From CAZLMG01 sp964560765 (GTDB lineage Bacteria; Bdellovibrionota_B; Oligoflexia; Oligoflexales; CAZLMG01), in the NCBI GenBank assembly GCA_964560765.1, contig CAZLMG010000032.1, positions 1 through 48,773 on the forward strand: DNA of 48,773 nt. Direction: 5' to 3'. The position numbers were made by a program, and so were the translations under genes. How positions within the stretch are numbered: the first letter of the stretch is position 1; every line of letters begins with the position of its first letter. Shown here in pieces: positions 1 through 8,211 of the stretch. Below the pieces are notes generated by a model, which was given only the letters and a program-made list of their open reading frames with translations, did no database searches and was not told the origin of the DNA.

Positions 1-20
1 CGAATGTCGAACGCGCGAAA

Positions 21-116
21 AACCCCTTACGAATTACCCAAGCATCTGGTCGTTTGCAGTTGGGACACATTTTAGCACCTCCTTGGGTGCCAAAATGCGG
101 AAGTTGTTAAGGGGTT
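21..116. promoter_or_regulatory. nested inverted repeats upstream of first lipoprotein gene
   Basis: The outer arms are AACCCCTTA (21-29) and TAAGGGGTT (108-116), a perfect 9-bp inverted repeat. Inside lies a second hairpin, TTTTaGCACC (70-79) against GGTGCcAAAA (86-95), with one mismatch. No clean T-run follows, so this could be a leader RNA structure, an operator or a weak terminator of a gene upstream of the window. The rest of 1-286 shows no supported gene. Confidence 0.35.
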
Positions 117-286
117 GGAAGTGACATAGGGGTACCCAAAGCACATTTCACGGCGTCAGTTCGCAAACTGTTGCGCAAATGCATCGCTGCATACTCAGCA
201 GGGGGCCTTGCACAACCATATTCGCCATGCTATCAGCCGAGCGGTTTCGGAACTTGATCGTTACCCTTTCTCCAAGGAGCAGAAAA

Positions 287-1141
287 GTGGATACATTTGT
301 ATTGCGAAGTTTCCTACTGGCCACTGCAGCGGCAGCTTTTGGCAGCTGTGGCAGCGTGCCATCGCAGAGCCAGTTTGCCAACGAGTATGTTAGTGCCGGG
401 ATACCTGTCGTCATCAGCGCACTTCGTGTCGATGCATTACCAAGCAGCGCTAACCCCAGCGATGTTTCCATACAGATATCGGGCAAAGTTCAGCTGGGAG
501 ATAGCCCCTGCACTGCTGCGGATGCCTCCGCTGAATTGGTAGCTACTAAAGCGGGCAGCAACATCGATGTCGTCGCAATGCTGAAAATCTCTGGCGATGC
601 GATCAATCGCAACTGCACCCGCGAGTACGACCCCGTCTATACGCACGTTTCCATCATGATCGAGGCCAAGCCATCTGAGATTGGCGAAATCTTTGTGCAT
701 AATGTCGAGGAAATGGGGCGGAGCGCTCGGGTGTTTCGCGGTGAATCCCTGTCTCTGAAGGCTGGGATCTTTAAGCTCTATGGCGAGCCGCGTCACCAGG
801 CGGATCCTGAGTGTGATATTCACACGAAGCTGAAACTGCAGAATGTCGGTCAACGGCTCCACGCTAACATGTCAGAGGGTCTCGATGGCAGCTGCCGAAT
901 CTTAATCGAGCCGAAAGAGCGCCTTTACAAGTCTCTGTCCACTGAAGACATCGGATGCGGCTCATTCAAGTATCAAGCGTGGCGCAAGTTTCCGCGGCGG
1001 ATGGTGCCCGCACTATCCGATCCGGTCAAAATCGAGATTGTCGACCATCGGGGGCGGATTTGCCGGGACTTAGTTCCCGCGAAAATCATTACCACCGAGA
1101 CCTTGGCGAACGGCAAACAAACCGTTAAATATAGCAACTAG
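287..1141 (+). CDS. predicted lipoprotein, unknown function
   Basis: This 284-residue protein is not recognised as a known family. I chose the GTG start at 287 because AGGAG lies 7 nt upstream and translation then opens directly into a signal peptide: hydrophobic LRSFLLATAAAAF followed by FGSC with the lipidated Cys at residue 21. The longer in-frame reading from 179 would bury this signal. The mature part is hydrophilic with several spaced cysteines (DSPCTAA, RNCTRE, PECDIH, GSCRIL, IGCGSF, RICRDL), which suggests disulphides in the periplasm or on the surface. The gene stands alone and converges on the lipoprotein gene at 1179-2186. Confidence 0.75.
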   Translation: MDTFVLRSFLLATAAAAFGSCGSVPSQSQFANEYVSAGIPVVISALRVDALPSSANPSDVSIQISGKVQLGDSPCTAADASAELVATKAGSNIDVVAMLKISGDAINRNCTREYDPVYTHVSIMIEAKPSEIGEIFVHNVEEMGRSARVFRGESLSLKAGIFKLYGEPRHQADPECDIHTKLKLQNVGQRLHANMSEGLDGSCRILIEPKERLYKSLSTEDIGCGSFKYQAWRKFPRRMVPALSDPVKIEIVDHRGRICRDLVPAKIITTETLANGKQTVKYSN

Positions 1142-1156
1142 TCATGACATCGTTCT

Positions 1157-1180
1157 GGGCGCCATCCCTCTGGGGCGCCT
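1157..1180. terminator. possible shared hairpin between convergent genes
   Basis: GGCGCC at 1158-1163 and GGCGCC at 1174-1179 can form a 6-bp GC stem with a 10-nt loop between two convergent stop codons. No T-tract is present, so the assignment is weak. Confidence 0.3.
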
Positions 1181-2186
1181 AGTCGGATTTCGCCGTGCAA
1201 TTATGGCCCGCTGGAGTGCCTGACTCGTGAATCTGAGTCAGCATGATTTCAATTCGCTCTTCATCAAAGGCAACTTGCCTGATTTCTCGTCGGCCACTTG
1301 CGCCAAATTCGCCACAGTATCCTATCTGTAGCCCCCGCTCGGAGTCGAACAGTGGCCCGTATCCGGCCGCGAGGACCTTATGGATCGAGTGAACACCAGG
1401 CTTGTAAAGCATTTCTGTCGTGTCGTAATACACGGCATAAACCGTGGGCATGACGATGTTACTTTTATCGCTAGGTAAATTTTGTATAGGAACGCTGAAC
1501 CAGACAGCAGCATTTTGCCGCTCCCTTTCAGAACTTTGAGCGGATGCCTTCTGTTGCCCTGGCGTGGTACCTCGCAATCTGTTGGAAGTCACCTGATGGT
1601 TATAGATGAACGTTAACTTGGCATCGCTGCTGCGCCAGTCATCTGAAGGCATCTGTCCGTCATCCGCTAGTTTCAAAGTAATCTTCGAGCCGCCCACGAT
1701 TTTATGAAACGACAGATCTGTCAAGTAGCGCCGCATTGTCGAAACGACGTAGGCGAAATCTGCTCCCGGCTTACTTTCCCACCCCCAAACGCGCAATTGG
1801 CTGGCGAAGAAGGGCCCAGCTCCCGCATATTGGAAAGCCAGAGACATTTCCAATCTGCGATCCGTAAGATCTGGATTCGCCAATTGCCGAATCACTGGCA
1901 ATGGAACATCGGCAAACGAGATTCGAGCACGTGTCGCCTCGGGCATTATTTTCGCCCGTATCACTCGCTTCAGGCACTCCCCCAATTTCGGATCGCTGCA
2001 GGATACCGTCAAGGTGGCCGATAGGAGGCCGATATCCAAATCTGCCCAATCAGTGATCTGCCCCTCTAGACTCACATGCGATATTGCCACGGCTTCGGTG
2101 AGACCCGTCTCTCTCACGCTGCTCTTGCATCCCAAAGCAGTCCCTGCAAGGAATACGATAGCGCTCCAGGAAAATGGTACCTTCAT
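1179..2186 (-). CDS. predicted lipoprotein, unknown function
   Basis: This 335-residue protein is not assigned to a family. The start at 2186 is chosen because GGAGAA lies a few bases upstream and the product begins MKVPFSWSAIVFLAG followed by TALGC, a good lipobox with Cys20. A longer reading from 2219 adds 11 residues before the signal and lacks support. The mature protein looks beta-rich (alternating hydrophobics in DIGLLSATLTVSCSD and RLEMSLAFQYAG), with Cys residues at VSCSD, GECLKR, GYCGEF and HNCTAK that could form two disulphides. It is probably anchored in the outer membrane. It is convergent with the lipoprotein gene at 287-1141, and the upstream region carries two strong dyads. Confidence 0.75.
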   Translation of the reverse strand: MKVPFSWSAIVFLAGTALGCKSSVRETGLTEAVAISHVSLEGQITDWADLDIGLLSATLTVSCSDPKLGECLKRVIRAKIMPEATRARISFADVPLPVIRQLANPDLTDRRLEMSLAFQYAGAGPFFASQLRVWGWESKPGADFAYVVSTMRRYLTDLSFHKIVGGSKITLKLADDGQMPSDDWRSSDAKLTFIYNHQVTSNRLRGTTPGQQKASAQSSERERQNAAVWFSVPIQNLPSDKSNIVMPTVYAVYYDTTEMLYKPGVHSIHKVLAAGYGPLFDSERGLQIGYCGEFGASGRREIRQVAFDEERIEIMLTQIHESGTPAGHNCTAKSD

Positions 2187-2421
2187 GATGTTCTCCATTT
2201 GCGTTATGGGTCGAGGCAAGCATTTACCAAGCCACCGCCACGGAGTACATATTACTGATTTAATATCAGCATATTACGCCAGCATCACCAACAGGCGCGC
2301 CCGCGCAAAGTTCAGCCAGAGCAAACGCATAATCACGAATGAGTGAATAATTATGAAAAGTTACGTAGGTTTGACGGTGAGCTTTTCAACAAACTGGCGG
2401 GGTGCCGAGCAACGACTGGTG

Positions 2422-2443
2422 AATTCTGGTATAGGCCAGAATT
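2422..2443. promoter_or_regulatory. 8-6-8 inverted repeat
   Basis: AATTCTGG (2422-2429), a 6-nt spacer, then CCAGAATT (2436-2443): a perfect dyad in the long region upstream of the cysteine protease gene. It could be an operator or a small RNA hairpin. Its centre lies 46 bp from the centre of the next dyad. Confidence 0.4.
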
Positions 2444-2466
2444 GTTCGACCCTTGCTGAAGTTTTC

Positions 2467-2490
2467 TGTGAGATGAGTGCGCATCTCACA
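2467..2490. promoter_or_regulatory. 9-6-9 inverted repeat with TGTGA/TCACA ends
   Basis: TGTGAGATG (2467-2475), a 6-nt spacer, then CATCTCACA (2482-2490): a perfect 9-bp dyad. The ends TGTGA and TCACA recall a CRP/FNR-family half-site, but they are 14 bp apart instead of 6, so a canonical CRP site is unlikely. It may be an operator for the downstream protease gene or a stem-loop. Confidence 0.4.
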
Positions 2491-2745
2491 CCACAGTCAA
2501 CGCTCAAAGCAACACCCTTGCTCGGCTTCTTGCCAGGTTGCCTCACCGGCAACATCTGTACCCCAGTTCACGCTGGCAGAAACATGTGCATTGGCGCGAT
2601 CACCGCTATCTCAGACACTCATGGAAGACATCAGCCATTCCCGCGACCTGAGACCTAGTTCTACGACGGGCCCTTCGATTCTGCGGCTGGCACGTAGTCT
2701 GTATAGACAGAATCAGGAAACCTATCAGCCAGGCGACACAAGAAC

Positions 2746-4599
2746 ATGAAGATGCTTAAGAATATCCTTGTCATGGGCTTGATCTGCCTGGGATGCAAGC
2801 GCAGCGATTCCGACCACGATCTGCATTCTTTCTTTGGGATGCAGTCGGCCAAAATTCGCTATATCCAGCAACAGGCTGATGCACCGCGCTTTGTTGCCTT
2901 GGCTGAATGGTTTGACGCTCAGATTCTGACGTCTCAGCCCGTTCATGACAGCCAAATTCGAGATCGCGTCATAGCCAGCAGTCTCGATGCCGCGCGCCAG
3001 AACATTCCGAACGCCTATCTTGATAGCATCGACCGCTACGTTGCCTCCCAGCTGCACCGAATCGAGCGGATGCTGGCCGCATCATCCGCTGTCGGCGCTG
3101 AAAGTGACATGCTCCTCCGTACCACACTCAACGAAGAAGCAGACCAGATGCTCGACATTATACGCCTCATCCTCATCGACGATCCCAACTTGCGCCCCAA
3201 CACCACCGATGAACTGGCACACTTTATCCATCGTACGCGCGCTGTTTCTGATGATATCGAGAGTTATGCCGAAACGTACCTACAGGCGATTTCCAGCGAT
3301 CGCGATCGCCGCTCCTTAGCAGCCATACTCAATGGCCTTGAAGGCGAGAGTCAGCGCTTTGCGGCGGCACTGGCCAGTTACTACCTGACAAAAGTAGATC
3401 GATCCGTTCTCGTCAATGAGCTGCACACGGCGCGAGACTCTTTGCTAGGGCTCCGCGCAAGTCTTCAGCCGAGCGGGCTCCGACTACAGCAGTTGCAGCA
3501 GGTATCGAACGGGACTGTGTCAGGACCTGTTGCCAGCCTCCTGCACTTTCAAAATTTCTTCTTTCAGCAGCGACAGCAGAACTATGCGCAGGACGTTCGC
3601 AGCGGACTAAAACCGGGCGGAGACGATGGACCGCGTGCGTTGTCCTTGTTAGAAGATGATGAAGGTCACTCGGGAACCATTGCAGCCGCGCCGGTGCTAT
3701 CAACAACCCCAACTCACAGTCAAACTCCAATTCCTACGGGCGTCAATTCCACACAACCACCAGCATCGGGAGGATGGTTGGATCTCATCCAACAGTTGCT
3801 TCCGCCCGAATGGGCGCAGGCCATCTTCCAGTTACAGGCTTCATCCGACGTACAGGAGACTACCGGTGCGGAAACAGCGCAAAGCGCTCTGGAGCTAGTG
3901 CCATCATCTGGGCAATGCGACGGACTGACGGGCGGCGAATGGCTGCTTTGCGAGCGCTTTGCGCCACTTGCCGTTGTGCCAGATGACGCGCAGAGTGCCG
4001 TGCATGACAACTGGATCCATGCCCCTCGATTCGCTCTGCAATCTGGCAAGCGACGAGGCAACTTTCGTTTTGTGCGGGCATTATCGCGGCACTTTCGCGC
4101 CAAAAATCAAGGACGCCAGCCAGCATGCACAGCGTATGGCACGGCGAACTCCATCGAACCTCAGGTGCAGTCAGACATCGATGGTCAAAAAATCTGGCAA
4201 CAACAAGGGCGGGACATGATGCTGACTTCAGCCATCCGAACCGCAAAAGCCCTATATCCACAGCACAACATCCAGTCGACCCAGCTTCAGAACGTATCCC
4301 AGATTATCCAGTATCTCGATCAGAACCAACCCGTTGCTGCCAGTGTACCACTTGGATCTGGTTGGTATGGAGGACAGGGGAATACCGCTAGCGGCGTCAG
4401 TAACGTGGTAACCTGCCGAGCCGGTGGAGGGCGCCACATCATTTCCCTTCAAGGCTACATCGAATCGGAGGGAAAGCTATACTTTCTGATCAAGAATTCC
4501 TGGGGTCCGCGCTGGGGAGACAAAGGATTTGCCATGCTGGACTGGTCCACTTGCGGCAAACTGATGCAGCGCACCTTTGCCATTAAGGCAGGTCAGTGA
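2746..4599 (+). CDS. lipoprotein with C-terminal papain-like (C1) cysteine protease domain
   Basis: This 617-residue protein starts with a lipoprotein signal (MKMLKNILVMGLICLGC, Cys17). A long, mostly helical region of about 440 residues follows, with a Thr/Pro-rich linker near residues 310-340, and then a papain-like domain. The catalytic set is visible: NQGRQPAC with Cys461 (papain QGxCGSCW equivalent), GGRHIIS with His564, and IKNSWGPRWGDKGF with Asn584. The domain is compact and cysteine-poor compared with eukaryotic papains. Expected role: endopeptidase at the outer membrane or outside, for instance on prey or host protein. The helical region may act as a propeptide or stalk. The 3' end overlaps the convergent AraC-type gene by 7 bp. 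No strong Shine-Dalgarno precedes the start; ATG 2752 is an alternative. Confidence 0.85.
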   Translation: MKMLKNILVMGLICLGCKRSDSDHDLHSFFGMQSAKIRYIQQQADAPRFVALAEWFDAQILTSQPVHDSQIRDRVIASSLDAARQNIPNAYLDSIDRYVASQLHRIERMLAASSAVGAESDMLLRTTLNEEADQMLDIIRLILIDDPNLRPNTTDELAHFIHRTRAVSDDIESYAETYLQAISSDRDRRSLAAILNGLEGESQRFAAALASYYLTKVDRSVLVNELHTARDSLLGLRASLQPSGLRLQQLQQVSNGTVSGPVASLLHFQNFFFQQRQQNYAQDVRSGLKPGGDDGPRALSLLEDDEGHSGTIAAAPVLSTTPTHSQTPIPTGVNSTQPPASGGWLDLIQQLLPPEWAQAIFQLQASSDVQETTGAETAQSALELVPSSGQCDGLTGGEWLLCERFAPLAVVPDDAQSAVHDNWIHAPRFALQSGKRRGNFRFVRALSRHFRAKNQGRQPACTAYGTANSIEPQVQSDIDGQKIWQQQGRDMMLTSAIRTAKALYPQHNIQSTQLQNVSQIIQYLDQNQPVAASVPLGSGWYGGQGNTASGVSNVVTCRAGGGRHIISLQGYIESEGKLYFLIKNSWGPRWGDKGFAMLDWSTCGKLMQRTFAIKAGQ

Positions 4600-5363
4600 T
4601 TGCGACTCTGCGACGGCAGGACGCCGAAAGCCTTCTTGAAATTCTGAATAAACTGAGAGAGAGAAGAGTAACCACACTCAAGCGCAACTGACGTAACGCT
4701 CCATTGCCCAGATGCCAGGAGATCACGCGCGTGTTGCATGCGTAGCTCCAGGATCAAATCAGAAACACTTAGCATCAACTCCTGCTTGAATAGGCGCAGC
4801 AAAGTGCGGGAGCTCGCCCCCGAAGCCTTTGGCAGACTCGCGATAACTGTAGGATCGGTAAAGTTTCGCTCGATGAATGCCAATGCCTTTTGCAAACGTG
4901 GATCGTTGGCTCTGGTTAGTAGCGATGCAATCTCCAGACCACGACTCCTGGCCCGCATAGCACGCTGCAAGCAGGCACGCAGCATCTGGATGGCGATAAG
5001 CTGCTCAGAGTGATCGACTGAGGTCAGCAGAAAAAGACAAACCTCTACCATGAGCGAACTCTTGCTGAGTCGCATCACCCCTGCTAGGGGCAAGGTATCG
5101 ACATCCAGTAAGACAAGAAGCTGCTCCGCGTCAGATGAACTCGTCTCATAAGAATGGAGCGTACCAGGCGGGATGAGCAGCATCTCTCCTCGGGCAAGCA
5201 CATACTTTTCTGACGACGAGAGATTGATTGAGAAGCGACCGCGCAGCGGGATGACACACTCAATGCGATCGTGCTGGTGCTCAGGCAGGCGGCGATGGGG
5301 GAGGTTTTGATGAATGATCTGCAACCCCTCGATCGCGACGACCATTTCACCACCTGGCTTCAC
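4593..5363 (-). CDS. AraC-family transcriptional regulator
   Basis: About 256 residues. The N-terminal half is a cupin-like sensing domain (HQHDRIECVIPLRGRF, and LARGEMLLIPPGTLHSYE, typical of AraC effector domains). The C-terminal ~100 residues form the double helix-turn-helix, with the first HTH around LPKASGASSRTLLRLFKQ and the second around SVALECGYSSLSQFIQNFKKAFG. The second one ends in the family signature. The start is uncertain: GTG 5363 has GGGGGAG 7 nt upstream, GTG 5369 is too close to it, and ATG 5345 also has an AGGTGG. It is convergent with the protease gene, which is a possible but unproven target. Confidence 0.9.
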   Translation of the reverse strand: MKPGGEMVVAIEGLQIIHQNLPHRRLPEHQHDRIECVIPLRGRFSINLSSSEKYVLARGEMLLIPPGTLHSYETSSSDAEQLLVLLDVDTLPLAGVMRLSKSSLMVEVCLFLLTSVDHSEQLIAIQMLRACLQRAMRARSRGLEIASLLTRANDPRLQKALAFIERNFTDPTVIASLPKASGASSRTLLRLFKQELMLSVSDLILELRMQHARDLLASGQWSVTSVALECGYSSLSQFIQNFKKAFGVLPSQSRNH

Positions 5364-5548
5364 AAACACACTCCCCCAGCTTCATTGCCACGTCCGCGAA
5401 GTGTAGACGCTAGATCAACCCGATCCGCGTTTCATCGATGATTTGACTAGTATGACATAAATAGACGAGCTGTATATGCTTTTGCTGTTTGCCCACTTCG
5501 GACCGAGATATCGCAACCACTTGAATCTGCGCCAGGTGACCAAGATGG

Positions 5549-6187
5549 CTAAAATTCCCACTTTACTTTGACAAAAATAGTGACTTTGCTCCACGTTCGT
5601 ACGCGACCGGCTTCATCGATAACTTGCACTAGCAGGCGATTTTCACCCTCGACCAAGAACAGGTCCTCGATGCTACGGTCTCCTCGCATCACTGGAATAT
5701 TGATGAAGTGCGGCTGGCCTGCGTCGAGATCCAGGTAATCTTGCGATCGCGCCATCGATGAGTCTAATGGTACTGAAAAGATACGAACCGCAAGCTTTTC
5801 CGGAGTCTCGGAAAAGTGAATCTGCAACTCATCAAATGAGCAGGAGCCACCATGGTCAGGGATGACGCAACTCAGGGTCGTCGTTAACGGTGCGCTCGCC
5901 TGCAGAGTCACTGGCGTTCGCAAGTAGAAGGCATTCCCCAATCGCTTGGCGAACTCGATATCCGCCTGCAGCTCATAGGCGTCTGAGGGTTCGTGCAAAT
6001 CGTAGCTGTGAACCTTGGCGAATCCCCCGTGCTGTATTTCTTTGTACCAATCACGGCTCGCGGTCTGACAGAGAAAATTGAATCGATGGCCATCACCATC
6101 GATGCATTGCTCTGGTAGAGGAGATCCGGATGCCATCACGCTGGTTGCAAAAATGATGGTTGCTGCAAACAATCGTATCGTCGTCAT
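5549..6187 (-). CDS. exported protein, unknown function
   Basis: 212 residues from ATG 6187, which has AAGGAC upstream and gives a Sec signal MTTIRLFAATIIFATSVMASG with a likely cut after ASG or nearby. There is no lipobox Cys. The mature part shows beta-strand-like stretches (LQASAPLTTTLSCVI, FLVEGENRLLVQVIDEAGRVRTWSKVTIFVKVKWEF) that resemble an Ig-like or FN3-like sandwich near the C-terminus. Four cysteines could form two disulphides. The family is unknown. It lies upstream of the AraC-type gene on the same strand with a 185-bp gap, so it is probably a separate unit. Confidence 0.7.
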   Translation of the reverse strand: MTTIRLFAATIIFATSVMASGSPLPEQCIDGDGHRFNFLCQTASRDWYKEIQHGGFAKVHSYDLHEPSDAYELQADIEFAKRLGNAFYLRTPVTLQASAPLTTTLSCVIPDHGGSCSFDELQIHFSETPEKLAVRIFSVPLDSSMARSQDYLDLDAGQPHFINIPVMRGDRSIEDLFLVEGENRLLVQVIDEAGRVRTWSKVTIFVKVKWEF

Positions 6188-6564
6188 ACCAAGTCCTTTA
6201 TGCGATGGGTATTCTTGCCTCAAGCCTAAGATAAACAGGCGTGCAATTAGCGATTCAGTGTAACTAAGTCAAGAGCGACATGAGCGAAACAAGAGTCGCG
6301 TACAAAATGTCGCAAATTTGCACACCGTCGCATGAAACAGCAGGCACACAAGCAGTCAAGTCGGGATGATACCTCTCTCGCCAACCTCGACTCGTGATTG
6401 CCGACCCACGATGAAATGACTTGTTACGTCAGGATGCGGTCAGCGTGTAGTCACAGCGCCATCAAAGAATATGAGGCATTACCGGTTGCGGCTGCGGTGC
6501 GACTGAAATTGCAGATCCCGGATAGTGGTTTGTGCATCTATAACTTACTGACCTGGAGCGCATC
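6188..6564. other. divergent intergenic region, no gene seen
   Basis: 377 bp between the divergent starts at 6187 and 6565. A TATAAC hexamer at 6539-6544 is a possible -10 element for the plus-strand lipoprotein gene, but no matching -35 is convincing. No coding frame with a ribosome site is apparent. Confidence 0.4.
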
Positions 6565-7083
6565 ATGACATTTTCTCGGCTGTTACCGCTTGTTTTGGCT
6601 TTGAATCTGACCTCCTGCCGTACGAATAGCGCGGGTGAGTTGGCTGTGGATGAGTCTGTTTTTTCTGGAACTCCCCTGGTCACTTTGCAAGGGGAAGTTT
6701 TGTTAGTTGGAAAATCACTGACGCTCGAACTAAGACTTCCAGAAAGTCCGGCGAGCTATTCCTCGCGCAGTTCCGTAACCTTAGGGGGCCTGGCCTTTGA
6801 ATATCAAGGAGGCAGCGAAGCGCGGACTCGGGCGAAAAGGTCGGCACTTATCAACGGCGTAGAGACGCGAGAATCACTGGAGATTTTGACTGATTCAGAC
6901 GACTTGAAGTTGATGCGGTCTAAGCGAGGACGTGCGGAGTTTATCGAGCAATATAACATTGCAAATGCCGAGGAATTTCGTTGTTCGAAGAGCGACAATG
7001 CGCTTCTGATTCGCATCGCAGATACCGACGAAACCCTGCGCGTCGACGCCAATTGTTTCAAATTGACACGCGCCGCGCGATAG
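6565..7083 (+). CDS. small predicted lipoprotein, unknown function
   Basis: 172 residues, starting at ATG 6565 after a TGGAGCG ribosome site. The signal MTFSRLLPLVLALNLTSC has a classic lipobox LTSC with Cys18. The mature domain has beta-like strands (VTLQGEVLLVGKSLTLELRLPES) followed by a charged region and a single Cys pair (EFRCSKS, DANCFKL), which probably forms a disulphide. I do not recognise the family. It is followed at 151 bp by another lipoprotein gene on the same strand, so they may be co-transcribed. Confidence 0.75.
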   Translation: MTFSRLLPLVLALNLTSCRTNSAGELAVDESVFSGTPLVTLQGEVLLVGKSLTLELRLPESPASYSSRSSVTLGGLAFEYQGGSEARTRAKRSALINGVETRESLEILTDSDDLKLMRSKRGRAEFIEQYNIANAEEFRCSKSDNALLIRIADTDETLRVDANCFKLTRAAR

Positions 7084-7234
7084 ACTGCGTACGCGCCCCA
7101 ACTGCGGAACCTTGACGGCAAAGCGAATGCTTTTGGCGCAGGACCGAAAGCCTGGTGGACTGTCATTCGGTATAAGAGTGGAGGAAGGGGCGATAATGTC
7201 GACCCGCTTAGAAACCCTGGATGTGGAGTCCACC

Positions 7235-8167
7235 ATGAATATTCTCCTCCGAGCTCTGATTGTCGTCTCACTATTGCAAGCGTGCGGACATTCCCCTGAA
7301 AGTGATGTGTCAGTTCAGTCGCGCCCTAGCCTGGACTTTGAACAACAGTTTCCCAACAACTCAAAGACTGCCGTTGGTTCCATCTTACAAAGCAGCGCAA
7401 TACACATTATTAGCGCGCACCTACATGTGCCAACTAACAACCTATACGGTAACCGCATTGTTGTTGTGCAATTTTCAGTGCCAAATTTATCGCCAGAGAA
7501 GAACGTCTGGATTCGTGCCGGTACACGCTGGATCCAAGCTGCATTTACTGTGCCTGCATCGTTAGCGACAGCAACTCAGACGGCGACTATTCGCTGGCTT
7601 GGCACCAACGATGAGCGGGATCAGTTTGAATTGGCGGTTCATGACTATGTGCAGGGTCGCTTGCCACTGGTGGAGCTGGCTGTTACGCAGAATGACATCG
7701 AGGAGAAGAGTCGGTTTTACTTGCGAGATGCTCCGTTAACGGGCGGTCACCTGAAGTTTGCTGTGTCGCATCCGGTCAACGAAATCAACATCCGCTCGAT
7801 TCAGATTGAACGTGACGGCGCGGGAACCTCTTGGCTGCGTATGCTCCTAGATGTGGCAGACCTCAGTTACCAAAAGCAGTTTGTGATCTCTGTTGCCGGA
7901 GATGCCGGGACCTTGGTTTCACCAACCCTGCTGGCCTTCGATTCGCAGACGGCACGGGGGAGTCAACGCAGAATCTCCTATGCTGGTCATCAATCAGGAC
8001 GAGCGCAATTCGAAGTCATGCTAGATCTGGGCAAATACAGCTCTCAGGACGTGCAGTCGATCGAGCTAGCATACTATGCCAATGCCTCCCTGGGGGCGCC
8101 GACCTACGGCAACTCGCTAGGCATCTATGGTGACCGCTACGAATCGCAGGTGGCGATTGAAAACTGA
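7235..8167 (+). CDS. predicted lipoprotein, unknown function
   Basis: 310 residues from ATG 7235 with GGAG about 7 nt upstream. The signal MNILLRALIVVSLLQAC has the lipobox LQAC with Cys17. A longer open frame from 7112 has no such support. The mature sequence looks like repeated beta-sandwich strands (IVVVQFSVPNLSPEKNVWIRAG, LRMLLDVADLSYQKQFVISVAG, AQFEVMLDLGKYSSQDVQSIELAYY) and may hold two related halves. No catalytic signature is visible. It converges on the FGE-domain lipoprotein gene. Confidence 0.75.
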   Translation: MNILLRALIVVSLLQACGHSPESDVSVQSRPSLDFEQQFPNNSKTAVGSILQSSAIHIISAHLHVPTNNLYGNRIVVVQFSVPNLSPEKNVWIRAGTRWIQAAFTVPASLATATQTATIRWLGTNDERDQFELAVHDYVQGRLPLVELAVTQNDIEEKSRFYLRDAPLTGGHLKFAVSHPVNEINIRSIQIERDGAGTSWLRMLLDVADLSYQKQFVISVAGDAGTLVSPTLLAFDSQTARGSQRRISYAGHQSGRAQFEVMLDLGKYSSQDVQSIELAYYANASLGAPTYGNSLGIYGDRYESQVAIEN

Positions 8168-8191
8168 GATGGTGGGTATCCGATCATTGCC

Positions 8192-8211
8192 GCCCCTAGG
8201 CTATTGGGGGC
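8192..8211. terminator. possible bidirectional hairpin between convergent genes
   Basis: GCCCC (8192-8196) pairs with GGGGC (8207-8211) between and across the two convergent gene ends. No T-run is present on either side, so the call is tentative. Confidence 0.35.

Larger units (their letters stand above)
2187..2745. other. 559-bp divergent intergenic region
   Basis: This stretch separates the divergent genes at 1179-2186 and 2746-4599. It holds two separate perfect dyads, at 2422-2443 and 2467-2490. Open frames here (for example 2353-2658) lack a Shine-Dalgarno sequence and protein-like composition. I see no RNA gene that I can name. Confidence 0.5.

Noticed and set aside
2467..2490. CRP binding site
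   Set aside because: TGTGA and TCACA are 14 bp apart; a CRP site needs 6.
2353..2658. 101-residue open frame in the divergent region
   Set aside because: No Shine-Dalgarno, no signal peptide, and both dyads lie inside it.
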